Part shown: positions 1 through 8,416 of the stretch, in pieces
How positions within the stretch are numbered: the first letter of the stretch is position 1
Layout of the letters: each line of letters opens with the position of its first letter
NCBI GenBank assembly: GCA_041477005.1
Contig: JBGOUJ010000025.1
Coordinates: 1-27,335, forward strand
Source of the DNA: JBGOUJ01 sp041477005
GTDB taxonomy: Bacteria > Acidobacteriota > Terriglobia > Bryobacterales > JACQDG01
Length of the DNA stretch: 27,335 nucleotides
Direction of reading: 5' to 3'
Notes under the pieces: generated by a model
What the model was told of the DNA's origin: nothing
Databases searched by the model: none
What the model saw: only the letters and a program-made list of their open reading frames with translations
Program-made: the position numbers and the translations under genes

Positions 1-70
1 AGTGGCGGATCCCCGCCTCGCCAGCGCGATTCCTTCGGCCGGCCGCAATACCAGTAGCCTCCGCCCCGCG

Positions 71-79
71 TGGTAAGAT
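71..79 (+). promoter_or_regulatory. Extended -10 promoter element
   Basis: TGG followed by TAAGAT (74-79) fits the extended -10 pattern TGnTAnnnT. No -35 hexamer is visible 16-18 bases upstream, as is usual for this class. Transcription would start near 86, leaving about 15 bases of leader that includes a GCGAGG ribosome site (88-93) seven bases before the ATG at 101. Confidence 0.45.
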
Positions 80-100
80 TCTCTCCGGCGAGGTATTTGT

Positions 101-1366
101 ATGAGCCTGCACCGGAGAGAATTTCTGCGTCAAGCGGCCTCGACCGCCGCTGTCGCACTGTTTCCCGCGCCCTATGAGCGCCTCGCGGCGGCGCTTCGCA
201 AAAAAGTCAAGATCACCGACGTACAGTGCATGATCGTGCGCGGCACCTGGGACTGGAACCTGGTTAAGGTCTCGACCGACGCCGGCCTTTACGGTCTCGG
301 GGAGGCCTACTGGGGGCCCGGCGTCAAGGACCTGATCCTCAAGCAAATGAAGCCGCTGGTGGTCGGCGAGGATCCGCTGAACGTCGACAAGCTCTACACC
401 AAGATGCTGATGCGCTCGGCGGGCGCCGGCGCCATCGCCGGCGTAACGGTGACCGCGGCGAGCGGCATCGAGATCGCGCTGTGGGACTTGGCCGGCAAGA
501 TTCTGGAGACGCCCGTCTGCAACCTGCTGGGCGGCCGTTTTCGCAACCGGGTCCGCTTCTACCGCACCATGGACGTGGTCGATCGTGTCGAAGATCCCGC
601 CTCCTGGCGTGACAAGGTGCGCCAGGCGCGTGCGGAAAAGGCCGGCTGGACCGCCTTCAAGTTCCAGGGCGACGGCGTGCCGCCCAGGGCCGATCCCGAG
701 TTCCGCGAGCCCGGCCACGACCCTTACACGCGCAACCTCACCGCCAAGGACATTCGCCGCATCGTGCACGGCATGGAGATCGTGCGCGAGGAGCTCGGCC
801 CGGACGTCGATTTCGCCATCGAGTGCCATTGGCGTTACGACACGCGCGACGTGATTCAGCTTGCCCGGGCGCTCGAGCCGATCAAGCCCATGTGGCTCGA
901 AGACCCGGTGCCGCCCGACAACATCGAGGCCATGGCCCTGGTCACCCACTCGGTCAACGTTCCGGTCTGCACGGGCGAAAATCTGTACACGCGGCAGGGC
1001 TTCCGCCGCCTGATCGAGCTGCAGGCCTGCCACGGCGTCCACATCGACATACCCAAGTCGGGCGGCCTGCTCGAATCGAAGCGTATCGCCGACCACGCCG
1101 ACATGTATTACATCTGGACCGCGGCGCACAACCCGGCCAGCCCGGTCGGCAGCATCGCCTCCTGTCACGCCGCCTCCTCGATGCGCGATTTCCGCGTTCA
1201 CGAGCTCGCGCGCTACATCGATTGGTGGCAGGACCTGGTGATCCACGAAGGGCCGATTTTCCAGGACGGCTACGTGACCATCCAGGACAAGCCCGGCTAC
1301 GGCATCGAGCTCAACCCCGACGTCGCCAGGGCCCACCTCGCGCCGGATGAAACTTGGTGGGGCTAG
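101..1366 (+). CDS. Tat-exported mandelate racemase/muconate lactonizing (enolase superfamily) enzyme
   Basis: 421 aa. The N-terminus has a twin-arginine signal (RREFLRQAA, then a hydrophobic Ala-rich stretch to about residue 26), so the enzyme is probably exported folded. The rest is an enolase-superfamily barrel of the sugar-acid dehydratase kind (ManD/GalD-like): lysine 187 in AFKFQ on the second strand, putative metal ligands Glu241 (IECHW), Glu267 (WLEDP) and Glu293 (CTGEN), and His343 (AAHNP) near the C-terminal catalytic position. Members abstract the alpha-proton of a carboxylate substrate with Mg2+. The substrate cannot be read from the sequence. The first metal position is Glu where many relatives have Asp. 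The start is fixed by the Tat signal and the GCGAGG site. The following gene, an FMN reductase, lies 96 bases downstream on the same strand and need not be functionally linked. Confidence 0.9.
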   Translation: MSLHRREFLRQAASTAAVALFPAPYERLAAALRKKVKITDVQCMIVRGTWDWNLVKVSTDAGLYGLGEAYWGPGVKDLILKQMKPLVVGEDPLNVDKLYTKMLMRSAGAGAIAGVTVTAASGIEIALWDLAGKILETPVCNLLGGRFRNRVRFYRTMDVVDRVEDPASWRDKVRQARAEKAGWTAFKFQGDGVPPRADPEFREPGHDPYTRNLTAKDIRRIVHGMEIVREELGPDVDFAIECHWRYDTRDVIQLARALEPIKPMWLEDPVPPDNIEAMALVTHSVNVPVCTGENLYTRQGFRRLIELQACHGVHIDIPKSGGLLESKRIADHADMYYIWTAAHNPASPVGSIASCHAASSMRDFRVHELARYIDWWQDLVIHEGPIFQDGYVTIQDKPGYGIELNPDVARAHLAPDETWWG

Positions 1367-1462
1367 CCACAGGGACACAGAGGCACAAGCATCGGGAACG
1401 GTTTCTTTGTGGCCGCTGCGACCGGGGTGTGCGACCGGTCATCCAATCGAGCGGAGCGACTC

Positions 1463-2089
1463 ATGGAAGACTCATCCAAGAAGATCCACATCGTCGTCAT
1501 CAATGGGAGCGTGCGGCCGGGGAATTATACGAGCATGGCCTCGGCGCTGGTTGTGGACGAACTCCACAAGAATCCTAAGGTGGCGGTGGAGCTGATCGAT
1601 CCCGGCGCGCTGAACCTACCCCTGCCCGGCACCAACCCGAACGCTCCCGGGACCAAGCTGCTGCAGCAGAAGGTCACCGAGGCGACCGGCGTGATTCTGG
1701 CGACGCCGGAGTATCACGGCAGCTTCAGCAGCGTGATGAAGCTGGTGATCGAAAACCTGGGCTATCCGTCGGTGCTGGCGGGCAAGCCGGTCGCTCTGCT
1801 CGGAGTCGCCGCCGGGTCGATCGGGGCGATCAAGTCGCTCGAGCATCTGCGCAGTGTGGTGTCTCACGTGGGTGCGGTCGCGCTGCCTCTGCCGGTTTCG
1901 GTGGCCAACGTGGCGGGCGTGTTCGACAAAGACGGTAAGCCCTTGGATGCCGGCGTCGAGAGACACATTCGGAGCGTGGCGACGAACCTGATGCACTATA
2001 TCGAGCAGAACCTCTGCCCGAGAGTCACGCTGGAGAGAATCCTGCGCGAGGGTTTTCCGAAGGAACCGGCGGAAGTGGTTCTCGCTTGA
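1463..2089 (+). CDS. NADPH-dependent FMN reductase family protein
   Basis: 208 aa, the usual length for this flavodoxin-fold family. The FMN phosphate-binding loop is seen at the N-terminus (INGSVRPGNYTSMAS, about residues 10-25) and the isoalloxazine-side loop as PEYHGSFSS near residue 74, followed by helix KLVIENL. Such proteins are cytosolic and reduce FMN, quinones, azo dyes or chromate using NAD(P)H. The physiological acceptor is unknown. I chose the ATG at 1463 because GGAG lies seven bases upstream. An in-frame GTG at 1409 would add 18 residues that precede the family's conserved start. The 96-base gap before it carries cacag/gcaca units and a duplicated TGCGACCGG (1417-1425, 1430-1438). 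It converges on the PAP2 gene with 13 bases between stops. Confidence 0.88.
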   Translation: MEDSSKKIHIVVINGSVRPGNYTSMASALVVDELHKNPKVAVELIDPGALNLPLPGTNPNAPGTKLLQQKVTEATGVILATPEYHGSFSSVMKLVIENLGYPSVLAGKPVALLGVAAGSIGAIKSLEHLRSVVSHVGAVALPLPVSVANVAGVFDKDGKPLDAGVERHIRSVATNLMHYIEQNLCPRVTLERILREGFPKEPAEVVLA

Positions 2090-2102
2090 CGGCCCCGGAA
2101 GC

Positions 2103-2741
2103 CTATCGGACGAAGCGCGAGCCGAGCCACTCGGCTGCGACTCCGACCACGATCCCCGCCACGGCGTCCACGCCGTAGTGATAGCCGCCGGAGACGGTCG
2201 AGACGGCCACGCCCACCGCCCACGGCAAGAACCACCAGCGGCCATAGCGCCGATGGCAGAGCGCGAAGGCCATGGTGCCGGCGACGTGACTGCTGGGGAA
2301 CACGTTAGCGCCGATGCTGAAGCGGTCGAGGACGAACCGATTCATCGCCCGGCCGGCGCCGCCCGCCGCGAAATCGGGCCAGAGCAGCCGCGGCGGAGTC
2401 GAGGGGAACCACGGGGAAATCAGGTCGCAGATCAGGTAGGCCAAGCCCGCGCTGATCCACAGCCGCCACAGAGCCCGGCGGCCGTTGCGCTCGAGCATCA
2501 CCCACGGAGCGACTGGAACGAACAAGTAGTAAGAGAGGTAGAAGAGTTCCAGTCCGGCGAGGGCCGCTTGCGGCAGGTGGTGCTCGAGCCACACGCCGGG
2601 GACGGCGCCGAAAAGTCCGAGGTCCCAAGAGAGCAGCAGCCGGTCGGCGAGCGGCCGGGCCAGCCGGCGCCCCGCCCATCCGGCGAGCTGATAGGCGGCG
2701 ATGATCGCCCCGAGCGGCAGCCAGTCGATTAGCCGACGCAT
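2103..2741 (-). CDS. PAP2/AUR1-like membrane phosphatase
   Basis: 212 aa with about five to six membrane segments. The phosphatase signature is seen as PSSH (residues 149-152) and a later YHYGVD with His188 and Asp192. These are the nucleophile-activating and phosphohistidine positions of the PAP2 superfamily. The classical Arg of the third motif (SRx5Hx3D) is Thr here, and a WFPSTPPR segment precedes the PSSH motif. Both features resemble the AUR1/inositol-phosphorylceramide-synthase-like branch rather than undecaprenyl pyrophosphatase. It likely acts on a lipid phosphate at the outer face of the inner membrane. The start chosen (ATG at 2741) overlaps the end of the upstream 67-aa gene by 13 bases, implying translational coupling. 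A longer in-frame start at 2798 would add an Arg-rich, unlikely N-terminus. Confidence 0.82.
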   Translation of the reverse strand: MRRLIDWLPLGAIIAAYQLAGWAGRRLARPLADRLLLSWDLGLFGAVPGVWLEHHLPQAALAGLELFYLSYYLFVPVAPWVMLERNGRRALWRLWISAGLAYLICDLISPWFPSTPPRLLWPDFAAGGAGRAMNRFVLDRFSIGANVFPSSHVAGTMAFALCHRRYGRWWFLPWAVGVAVSTVSGGYHYGVDAVAGIVVGVAAEWLGSRFVR

Positions 2742-2932
2742 TCGAGGATGTAATACTTCTTGCCGTCTTCTTTGGCGATCCGGCCGGCGATCGTCCACTC
2801 CCGGCCATCGACGAGGTACACCTTGCGGTAGGAGTCGTACTCGACGCCGATCTGCAAGTCGAGCTTACGCGCTTCGACCTCGCGTCTGTCTCCAGGCGAC
2901 CAGTTCTGGCGTACCACCTGGAATGGATTCAT
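2729..2932 (-). CDS. Small hypothetical protein (67 aa), coupled to PAP2 gene
   Basis: 67 aa from the ATG at 2932, preceded by GGGAG seven bases upstream on the minus strand. An in-frame start eight codons earlier is possible but would leave out this ribosome site. The protein is soluble, charged (many Lys, Arg, Asp, Glu), with alternating hydrophobics suggesting a small beta-rich fold (DLQIGVEYDSYRKVYLVDG, then WTIAGRI and YYILEC). I recognise no domain. Its stop codon overlaps the start region of the PAP2 gene by 13 bases, so the two are probably translated together. It diverges from the ADOP permease with 71 bases between starts. Real coding status rests on the ribosome site, overlap geometry and protein-like composition. 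Confidence 0.6.
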   Translation of the reverse strand: MNPFQVVRQNWSPGDRREVEARKLDLQIGVEYDSYRKVYLVDGREWTIAGRIAKEDGKKYYILECVG

Positions 2933-3003
2933 AAACGCACTCCCGTCCCTACCCATACCACTTTTTCACGGAACCTCGCCTGGCGCTCTTCGTATGAGGA
3001 GTC

Positions 3004-5487
3004 ATGGAAGCCCTCGCCTCCGACCTCCGCCACGCCCTCCGCCTCCTCCGCAAGAACCGCGCCTTCACCATCATCGCCGTCGCCGCCCTGGCCCTCGGCA
3101 TCGGCGCCAACACCGCCATCTTCTCCGTCGTCAACGCCGTCCTGCTCCGCCCCCTCCCGTATCCCAACCCCGACCGCCTCGTCTTCGTCAAGCGCAAATA
3201 TCCGGATGGCTCCAGCAACTCCACCTCCGTCCCCAAGTTCAGCATCTGGAATCAATACAACAAAAGCCTTGACGCCATGACGGCCTACGATTTTGTCAGC
3301 GTCGGCCTAAACCTCGCCTCCCCGGGGTCCGGCGGCGCGCCCGAGCAGCTCAAGGCGGTTCACGCCTCGCTCGATTTTTTCCGCGTCTTCGGCGTGTCGC
3401 CCGTCATGGGCCGCACATTTCTCGCCGAGGAAGACCGCCCCGGCGGCACGCGCGTCGCCGTGCTCAACTATGGCGTGTTCCAGCGCCGCTTCGGCGCCGA
3501 CCCCACGCTCATCGGCAAGGCCCTCGTCCTCAGCGGCCAGCCCTACACCGTCGTGGGCGTTCTGTCGCCGGACTTCCAGCCCGAGCCCGCCGCCGACCTC
3601 TGGATTCCCCTGCAAGCCGATCCCGCGAGCACCAACCAGGCACACTATCTGCGATGCGCCGCGCGCCTCCGGCCCGCCATCTCCCTCGACGCCGGGCGGG
3701 CCGAGATGAAGCTCGCCGGTGAGGAGTACCGCCGCCTCTACCCGAAGGTGATGGACAAAACGGAAAGCGTGACACTCGCGCCCATGCAGCAGGACATGGT
3801 CGGCGACGTCCGCCCGGCCCTGCTGATCCTCACCGGCGCCGTCGGCTTCGTGCTGCTCATCGCCTGCGCGAACGTCGCCAACCTCCTGCTGGCCCGCGCC
3901 GCCGGCCGGCAAAAGGAAATCGCCATCCGCTCGGCCATTGGGGCCGGCCGCTTCCGGCTCGTCCGCCAGTTGCTCACCGAGAGCGTGCTGCTCGCCTCGC
4001 TCGGCGGCGCCCTCGGACTGCTGCTCGGCGCCTGGGGCCTACGCGTGCTCCTCGCCTTCAGCCCCGGCGACCTGCCCCGCCTCGGCAGCCCACACGCTGC
4101 CTCCACTTTCGCGCTGCTCGACTGGCGTGTCCTCGCCTTCACCGGTGGCCTCGCCCTTTTCACCGGCATCCTCTTCGGCCTCTTCCCGGCGCTGCAGCTT
4201 TCGAAGCCCGACCTGAACTCCACCCTCAAGGACGCCGGCGGCCGCTCCGCCTCCGGATTCCGCCAGAGCCGCACCCGCGGCCTGCTCGTCGTCACCGAGA
4301 TGGCTCTCGCCCTCGTCCTGCTGATCGGCGCGGCCCTGCTGATTCGCTCGTTCGTCGGCCTGCGCAACGTCAAGCCCGGCTTCAACCCCCACAACGTCCT
4401 CACCGTGCAAATCTCGATGGCCGGCTCGCGCTACAACACCACCGCCCAGGTCGACACCTTCGACCGCCGGGCCGTCGAGCGCATCGAAGCGCTGCCCGGA
4501 GTGCTGGCCGCCGCCCCGTCCGTCTGCCTGCCCGTGCAGAACTTCGGCATCGATCTGCCGTTCCTCATCGAAGGCAAGCCGCCCAAGGGCGGCGACCGCT
4601 ACAACGGCGACGAGTTCTGGCGCTTCATCGGCCCGCACTACTTCGACGTCTACCGCATCCCCCTGGTCCGCGGCCGCGTCTTCAACCAGCGCGACCTCGG
4701 CAACTCGGCCCCGGTAGTAATTATCAATGAGTCTTTCGCCAGGAAATACTGGCCCAAAGAGGACCCCATCGGCGCCCGCCTGACCATCGGCAAAGGCCTC
4801 GGCCCCGAATTCGAAGACCCCACCCGCCAGATCGTCGGCATCGTCGGCGACGTGCGCGAGAACGGCCTCGGCCGCCCGCCCCGGCCCGTCATGTACATCC
4901 CCGCCGCCCAGGTCTCCGACGGCCTCACCCGCTTCGGCAACAGCGTCATCCCCACCGCCTGGTCGATCCGCACGGCCGCCGACCCGCTCTCCCTGTCCGC
5001 CGTGATCCAGCGCGAGTTCTTCGCCGTCGATGCGCAGCTGCCCGTGTCCAGCGTCCTCACCATGGAGCGGGTGATCGTCAAAGCAACCGCGCGCGAGAAC
5101 TTCAACATGCTGCTCCTGACCATCTTCGCCGCGATCGCCCTGCTGCTCGCCGCAATCGGCATCTACGGGCTGATGGCCTACGCCGTCGAGCAGCGCTCCC
5201 ACGAGATCGGCATCCGCCTGGCCCTCGGCGCCGGCCGCTCCCATGTCCTGCGCCTGTTCATCGCACAGGGCGCCCGGCTGGCCGCCCTCGGCGTCGTCAT
5301 CGGCCTCGCCGCCGCCTTCGGTCTGACCCGCCTGCTCGGCAGGCTCCTTTTTGGCGTCACATCGACGGACCCGGCCACCTTCGCTGGCGTGGCCGCAATC
5401 CTAACCGTGGTCGCCCTGGTCGCCACGTATGTCCCCGCACGCCGCGCCACCAAGGTAGATCCCATCATCGCCCTTCGGTATGAGTGA
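3004..5487 (+). CDS. ADOP family (MacB/FtsX-like) orphan ABC permease
   Basis: 827 aa, full length for the acidobacterial duplicated orphan permease family. The N-terminus DLRHALRLLRKNRAFT leads into a first membrane helix (about 20-42), then a MacB-type periplasmic core (about 50-250), a block of three FtsX helices (about 270-400), another helix near 430, a second periplasmic core (about 455-690) and a second FtsX block (about 700-820) with the family sequence SHEIGIRLALGA. It therefore has the duplicated permease layout in one chain. No ATP-binding subunit lies nearby, which is typical of the family, so the energy source and the cargo are unknown. GAGGAG at 2996-3000 precedes the ATG. The gene is unusually rich in C-ending codons. 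It converges on the SBBP gene with 22 bases between them. Confidence 0.93.
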   Translation: MEALASDLRHALRLLRKNRAFTIIAVAALALGIGANTAIFSVVNAVLLRPLPYPNPDRLVFVKRKYPDGSSNSTSVPKFSIWNQYNKSLDAMTAYDFVSVGLNLASPGSGGAPEQLKAVHASLDFFRVFGVSPVMGRTFLAEEDRPGGTRVAVLNYGVFQRRFGADPTLIGKALVLSGQPYTVVGVLSPDFQPEPAADLWIPLQADPASTNQAHYLRCAARLRPAISLDAGRAEMKLAGEEYRRLYPKVMDKTESVTLAPMQQDMVGDVRPALLILTGAVGFVLLIACANVANLLLARAAGRQKEIAIRSAIGAGRFRLVRQLLTESVLLASLGGALGLLLGAWGLRVLLAFSPGDLPRLGSPHAASTFALLDWRVLAFTGGLALFTGILFGLFPALQLSKPDLNSTLKDAGGRSASGFRQSRTRGLLVVTEMALALVLLIGAALLIRSFVGLRNVKPGFNPHNVLTVQISMAGSRYNTTAQVDTFDRRAVERIEALPGVLAAAPSVCLPVQNFGIDLPFLIEGKPPKGGDRYNGDEFWRFIGPHYFDVYRIPLVRGRVFNQRDLGNSAPVVIINESFARKYWPKEDPIGARLTIGKGLGPEFEDPTRQIVGIVGDVRENGLGRPPRPVMYIPAAQVSDGLTRFGNSVIPTAWSIRTAADPLSLSAVIQREFFAVDAQLPVSSVLTMERVIVKATARENFNMLLLTIFAAIALLLAAIGIYGLMAYAVEQRSHEIGIRLALGAGRSHVLRLFIAQGARLAALGVVIGLAAAFGLTRLLGRLLFGVTSTDPATFAGVAAILTVVALVATYVPARRATKVDPIIALRYE

Positions 5488-5509
5488 GCAAAAGCCGTCG
5501 ACAAACCGC

Positions 5510-8374
5510 TCACCGGATCGCAACCGTCACTCGTTGTTGGATGGACGATGCCCCGGACACAATGGCGATCGGGACGGCGCCGCCCGTGGGCGCATCGCGC
5601 GGGACGAAGGCGTTCACCTGCACCAGGGCCGCCACCTGGCCGGGCGACGTGCCAGAGTAAGGGATCCCCGCCGTCCGCAAGCCGATAGTGAGCCCCGGGA
5701 AGCCACCCGGCTTGGCTTCCGTGGCGATCGCGCCGTCGAGCGTGACGGCGGCTTGCAGGCTTCCTCTCGTGGCGAACAGGGTAATGATGGAGCCTCGGTC
5801 CGCCGGATTGTTGGGGGAATTCAGAGTTCCGTCCTGATTCAGGATCGCCCCCTGGCCGATACCCGAGCTGTTCGCCGTGAAGATGCCGGGAGACGCGTCC
5901 CGCACCGCTACGGTCAGGGAGTTGGTCTGCTTACCGTGAAACTCCACCTGGACCTGGGTGCTGGTTCTGGGCGTCACGGCGTAGGGAACGACGGCATTGA
6001 TCTGGTTGGCGGAAACGAACAGCAGCGGCGCCGGCGCCCCATCAAACAGAACCCGCGTCTCGGCGAGCGTGGTGTCGATCAGGCCGGCGGCGGTCACGCG
6101 GTAGGTGGTCGCCTTCGCCGGCCCGATGCCGGTCCCAAACAGGCTCACGATCTCCCCCGGCGCCACCGGTCCGGCGGCCAGGCTCGCCGCATTGGCCATG
6201 CAGGCGAGCGCGAAAGAGGGAGAGGGAATCGAGAAGTCGATCCGGCTGACGAAGTTGGGGCCACTCGCGTTCCCGAGAGCTCCCGGCGTCGGCGCGAAGT
6301 TGCTGGAGTCGCTGCGGCCGGCGAGGTAGACGTTCCCGGCCCGGTCGAGAGCCACCGCCGCGCCGTCGTCGCGCACGTTCCCCCCCAGATACGTCGAATA
6401 CAAAGGCTTGCTCCCGGCCGGGTCCAGCTCCAGCAGAAACGCATTGGCGAAGGAGAACTCGTCGCCGATACACGGCTGCAGGGCGTCCGGCGTTGTCGTG
6501 AAGTTCGGCGCGTCGGTCGATCCGGCGATAAAGGCATGGCCCGCTGCATCGATCGCCACGCTGCTTACAACGATATTGCCGGCCCCGCCCAGATACGTCG
6601 AGTAGATCGGGGCGGTCCCATCGGCCTTTAGCTTCATGGCGAATCCATACCGCGGATATAGGCGCAGCCCCAAGGGAAACGGCACCGGGATTTCCGGCGT
6701 CGAGTTCGGCTGGAACGAACCCGGCGTGGTGGGAAAATCCGGCGAGTCGGTGAACCCGACGACGTAGGCGCTGCCGGCGGCATCGACCGCGATGCTGCTC
6801 ACACCGTCCAGCGCGGAGCCGCCGATCAGCGCCGAATAGACCAAATCGCTTCCGGCGGCGTTGAGCTTGGTGACGAAGCCGTTGAGGCCCGTTTGGTCGG
6901 TGCTCCGCATCGCGCCGTCGGTTACCGGGAAGTCCCGGAACGCGGTCGTGCCGCCCACGTAGGCGTTGCCGGCGCTGTCGACGGCGATCGCGTTGGGCGC
7001 GAGCGCGGGCAGGAAATACACGTCCGCCCTGGCGGGGCCAAGGTAGGTGGAATAAACCAGGCCGCTCCCGGCGGGGTTGATCTTGGTCACAAATGCGGCG
7101 GGGTTGGCGCTGAAGGTCGACGGCACAACGCTCCGAAACGCGCCGGGAGTGGTGGGGAAGTCGGCCGAGCCGGTGGTCCCGGTCACGTAGGCGTCGCCGG
7201 CCGCGTCAACAGCTATGCCGCGGCTCATTGTGGCCAGGCTGCCGCCGAGAAAGGTGGAGTAAACCAGGCCGCTGCCGCTCGGGTTCAACTTGGCGACGAA
7301 ACCAGTCCTGGAAAAAACCGGGAAGTTCGTCTGAGACGCGCCGGCGGTGACCGGGAAGTTCGATGACTCGGTGTAGCCGGTTACGTAGGCGTTGCCGGCG
7401 CCGTCGATGGCGATGCCGGCGCCCACGTCGTCGCCGCTGCCGCCCAGAAAAGTTGAATAGAGCAACGCCGTGCCCGCCGGGTTCAGCTTGGCGACATAGA
7501 CGGTGTCGCGAAGGAGCTTTCCGAAGGCGGTCTGAAAGGCGCCGGGCGTGATGGGAAAATCGGCCGTGGTCGTCGAGCCGACCAGGTAGGCGTTGCCGGC
7601 CGCGTCCACCGCGATCCCCGCCACCCCGCGCTCGAAGCCGGCCAATTGCGTCCCGCTCGTGAAGGGTCGCGGCCCGATCCGCGTGTTGTAGCTCAGCACC
7701 GGGTCGATGATCAGCGGCCGCGTCCGGTCGTACTCACCCACCTCGAACCGGAAGCGCCGCCCTTCTTGCAGCCGGTAGCGGCCCGCCAGTTCCCGGCGAA
7801 CTCCCTCGAACTCCTGGTAGACCCGGGGCCGGTGCTGGCAGATCTCCCCGGCCGCGGTTTCGAGCACCAAGTCCCCGTCGTCGGCGAGACGCAGCCGGTC
7901 CACTCCCGCGATCTCCAACTCGATGACGCGCGGGTCGGCCGCGCCGTCGGGCGTCACTACGAAGTCGTACTCCAGGCGCCCGGCGTCGCCGTAGAAGACC
8001 AGGTCGATCCCGGGATAGACGTCGTGATACCGCACGCGCGCATAGTTCGGCGCCCCCGTGCGCCAGCGCGCGGGATCACTCCCGAGGAAATAGTTGGTCA
8101 CGCCTGGAAGAGGATCGAGGCCCTCCACGCGCGCTTGGGGGTTCGCCCCGCGCAGCCTGAGGTAGACAGCCGCCCCAGCCAGCCGCAGCACGATGGCACT
8201 CGAGGTTAGAAACAGGGCATTCTCGCCGCTGTGGGCGAAGTACCGGACTCGCGAATCGGTCTGCCCCCGATTCTCTTCAAACGCGATTGGCAGTTGGCCG
8301 TAAGCCTCCAGAACGGCAGCCTGGCAGAGAGCAGGTAGAGCGAAAAGAGCAAAGAGGGCGGCGGCTCGGCGCAT
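5510..8374 (-). CDS. Secreted SBBP-repeat beta-propeller protein with Solibacter-type C-terminal domain
   Basis: About 954 aa. A signal peptide (MRRAAALFALFALPALCQA) is followed by the N-terminal module often seen before SBBP repeats (FEENRGQTDSRVRYFAHSG, about residues 25-220). Seven SBBP-type units follow, each built on AVDAAGNAYVTG...DFPTTPGAFQ and LVYSTFLGG, enough for one seven-bladed propeller. The last 230 residues match the Solibacter-type C-terminal domain (TIGR03437-like): APGEIVSLFGTGIGP, FVSANQINAVVPY, SPGIFT. The protein is most likely secreted or surface-exposed, and no catalytic motif is visible. The ATG at 8374 gives the cleanest signal peptide, though a start at 8398 (eight more residues) is equally in frame and neither has a good ribosome site. 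It follows the Gfo/Idh/MocA gene by 18-42 bases on the same strand and may be co-transcribed. Confidence 0.9.
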   Translation of the reverse strand: MRRAAALFALFALPALCQAAVLEAYGQLPIAFEENRGQTDSRVRYFAHSGENALFLTSSAIVLRLAGAAVYLRLRGANPQARVEGLDPLPGVTNYFLGSDPARWRTGAPNYARVRYHDVYPGIDLVFYGDAGRLEYDFVVTPDGAADPRVIELEIAGVDRLRLADDGDLVLETAAGEICQHRPRVYQEFEGVRRELAGRYRLQEGRRFRFEVGEYDRTRPLIIDPVLSYNTRIGPRPFTSGTQLAGFERGVAGIAVDAAGNAYLVGSTTTADFPITPGAFQTAFGKLLRDTVYVAKLNPAGTALLYSTFLGGSGDDVGAGIAIDGAGNAYVTGYTESSNFPVTAGASQTNFPVFSRTGFVAKLNPSGSGLVYSTFLGGSLATMSRGIAVDAAGDAYVTGTTGSADFPTTPGAFRSVVPSTFSANPAAFVTKINPAGSGLVYSTYLGPARADVYFLPALAPNAIAVDSAGNAYVGGTTAFRDFPVTDGAMRSTDQTGLNGFVTKLNAAGSDLVYSALIGGSALDGVSSIAVDAAGSAYVVGFTDSPDFPTTPGSFQPNSTPEIPVPFPLGLRLYPRYGFAMKLKADGTAPIYSTYLGGAGNIVVSSVAIDAAGHAFIAGSTDAPNFTTTPDALQPCIGDEFSFANAFLLELDPAGSKPLYSTYLGGNVRDDGAAVALDRAGNVYLAGRSDSSNFAPTPGALGNASGPNFVSRIDFSIPSPSFALACMANAASLAAGPVAPGEIVSLFGTGIGPAKATTYRVTAAGLIDTTLAETRVLFDGAPAPLLFVSANQINAVVPYAVTPRTSTQVQVEFHGKQTNSLTVAVRDASPGIFTANSSGIGQGAILNQDGTLNSPNNPADRGSIITLFATRGSLQAAVTLDGAIATEAKPGGFPGLTIGLRTAGIPYSGTSPGQVAALVQVNAFVPRDAPTGGAVPIAIVSGASSIQQRVTVAIR

Positions 8375-8416
8375 AACCTTTAGGTTAGCGCGCACCATCC
8401 GTTCATCACTGTAAAA

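Noticed and set aside
5484..5513. GTGAGC/GCTCAC inverted repeat spanning the convergent ADOP and SBBP stops as a terminator
   Set aside because: The stem is only six pairs with an 18-base loop and no T-run on either strand.
4039..6631. Antisense frames over the ADOP gene (4039-5244, minus) and the SBBP gene (5480-6631, plus)
   Set aside because: Composition is typical of reverse-strand translation of GC-rich genes, and both overlap genes of certain identity.
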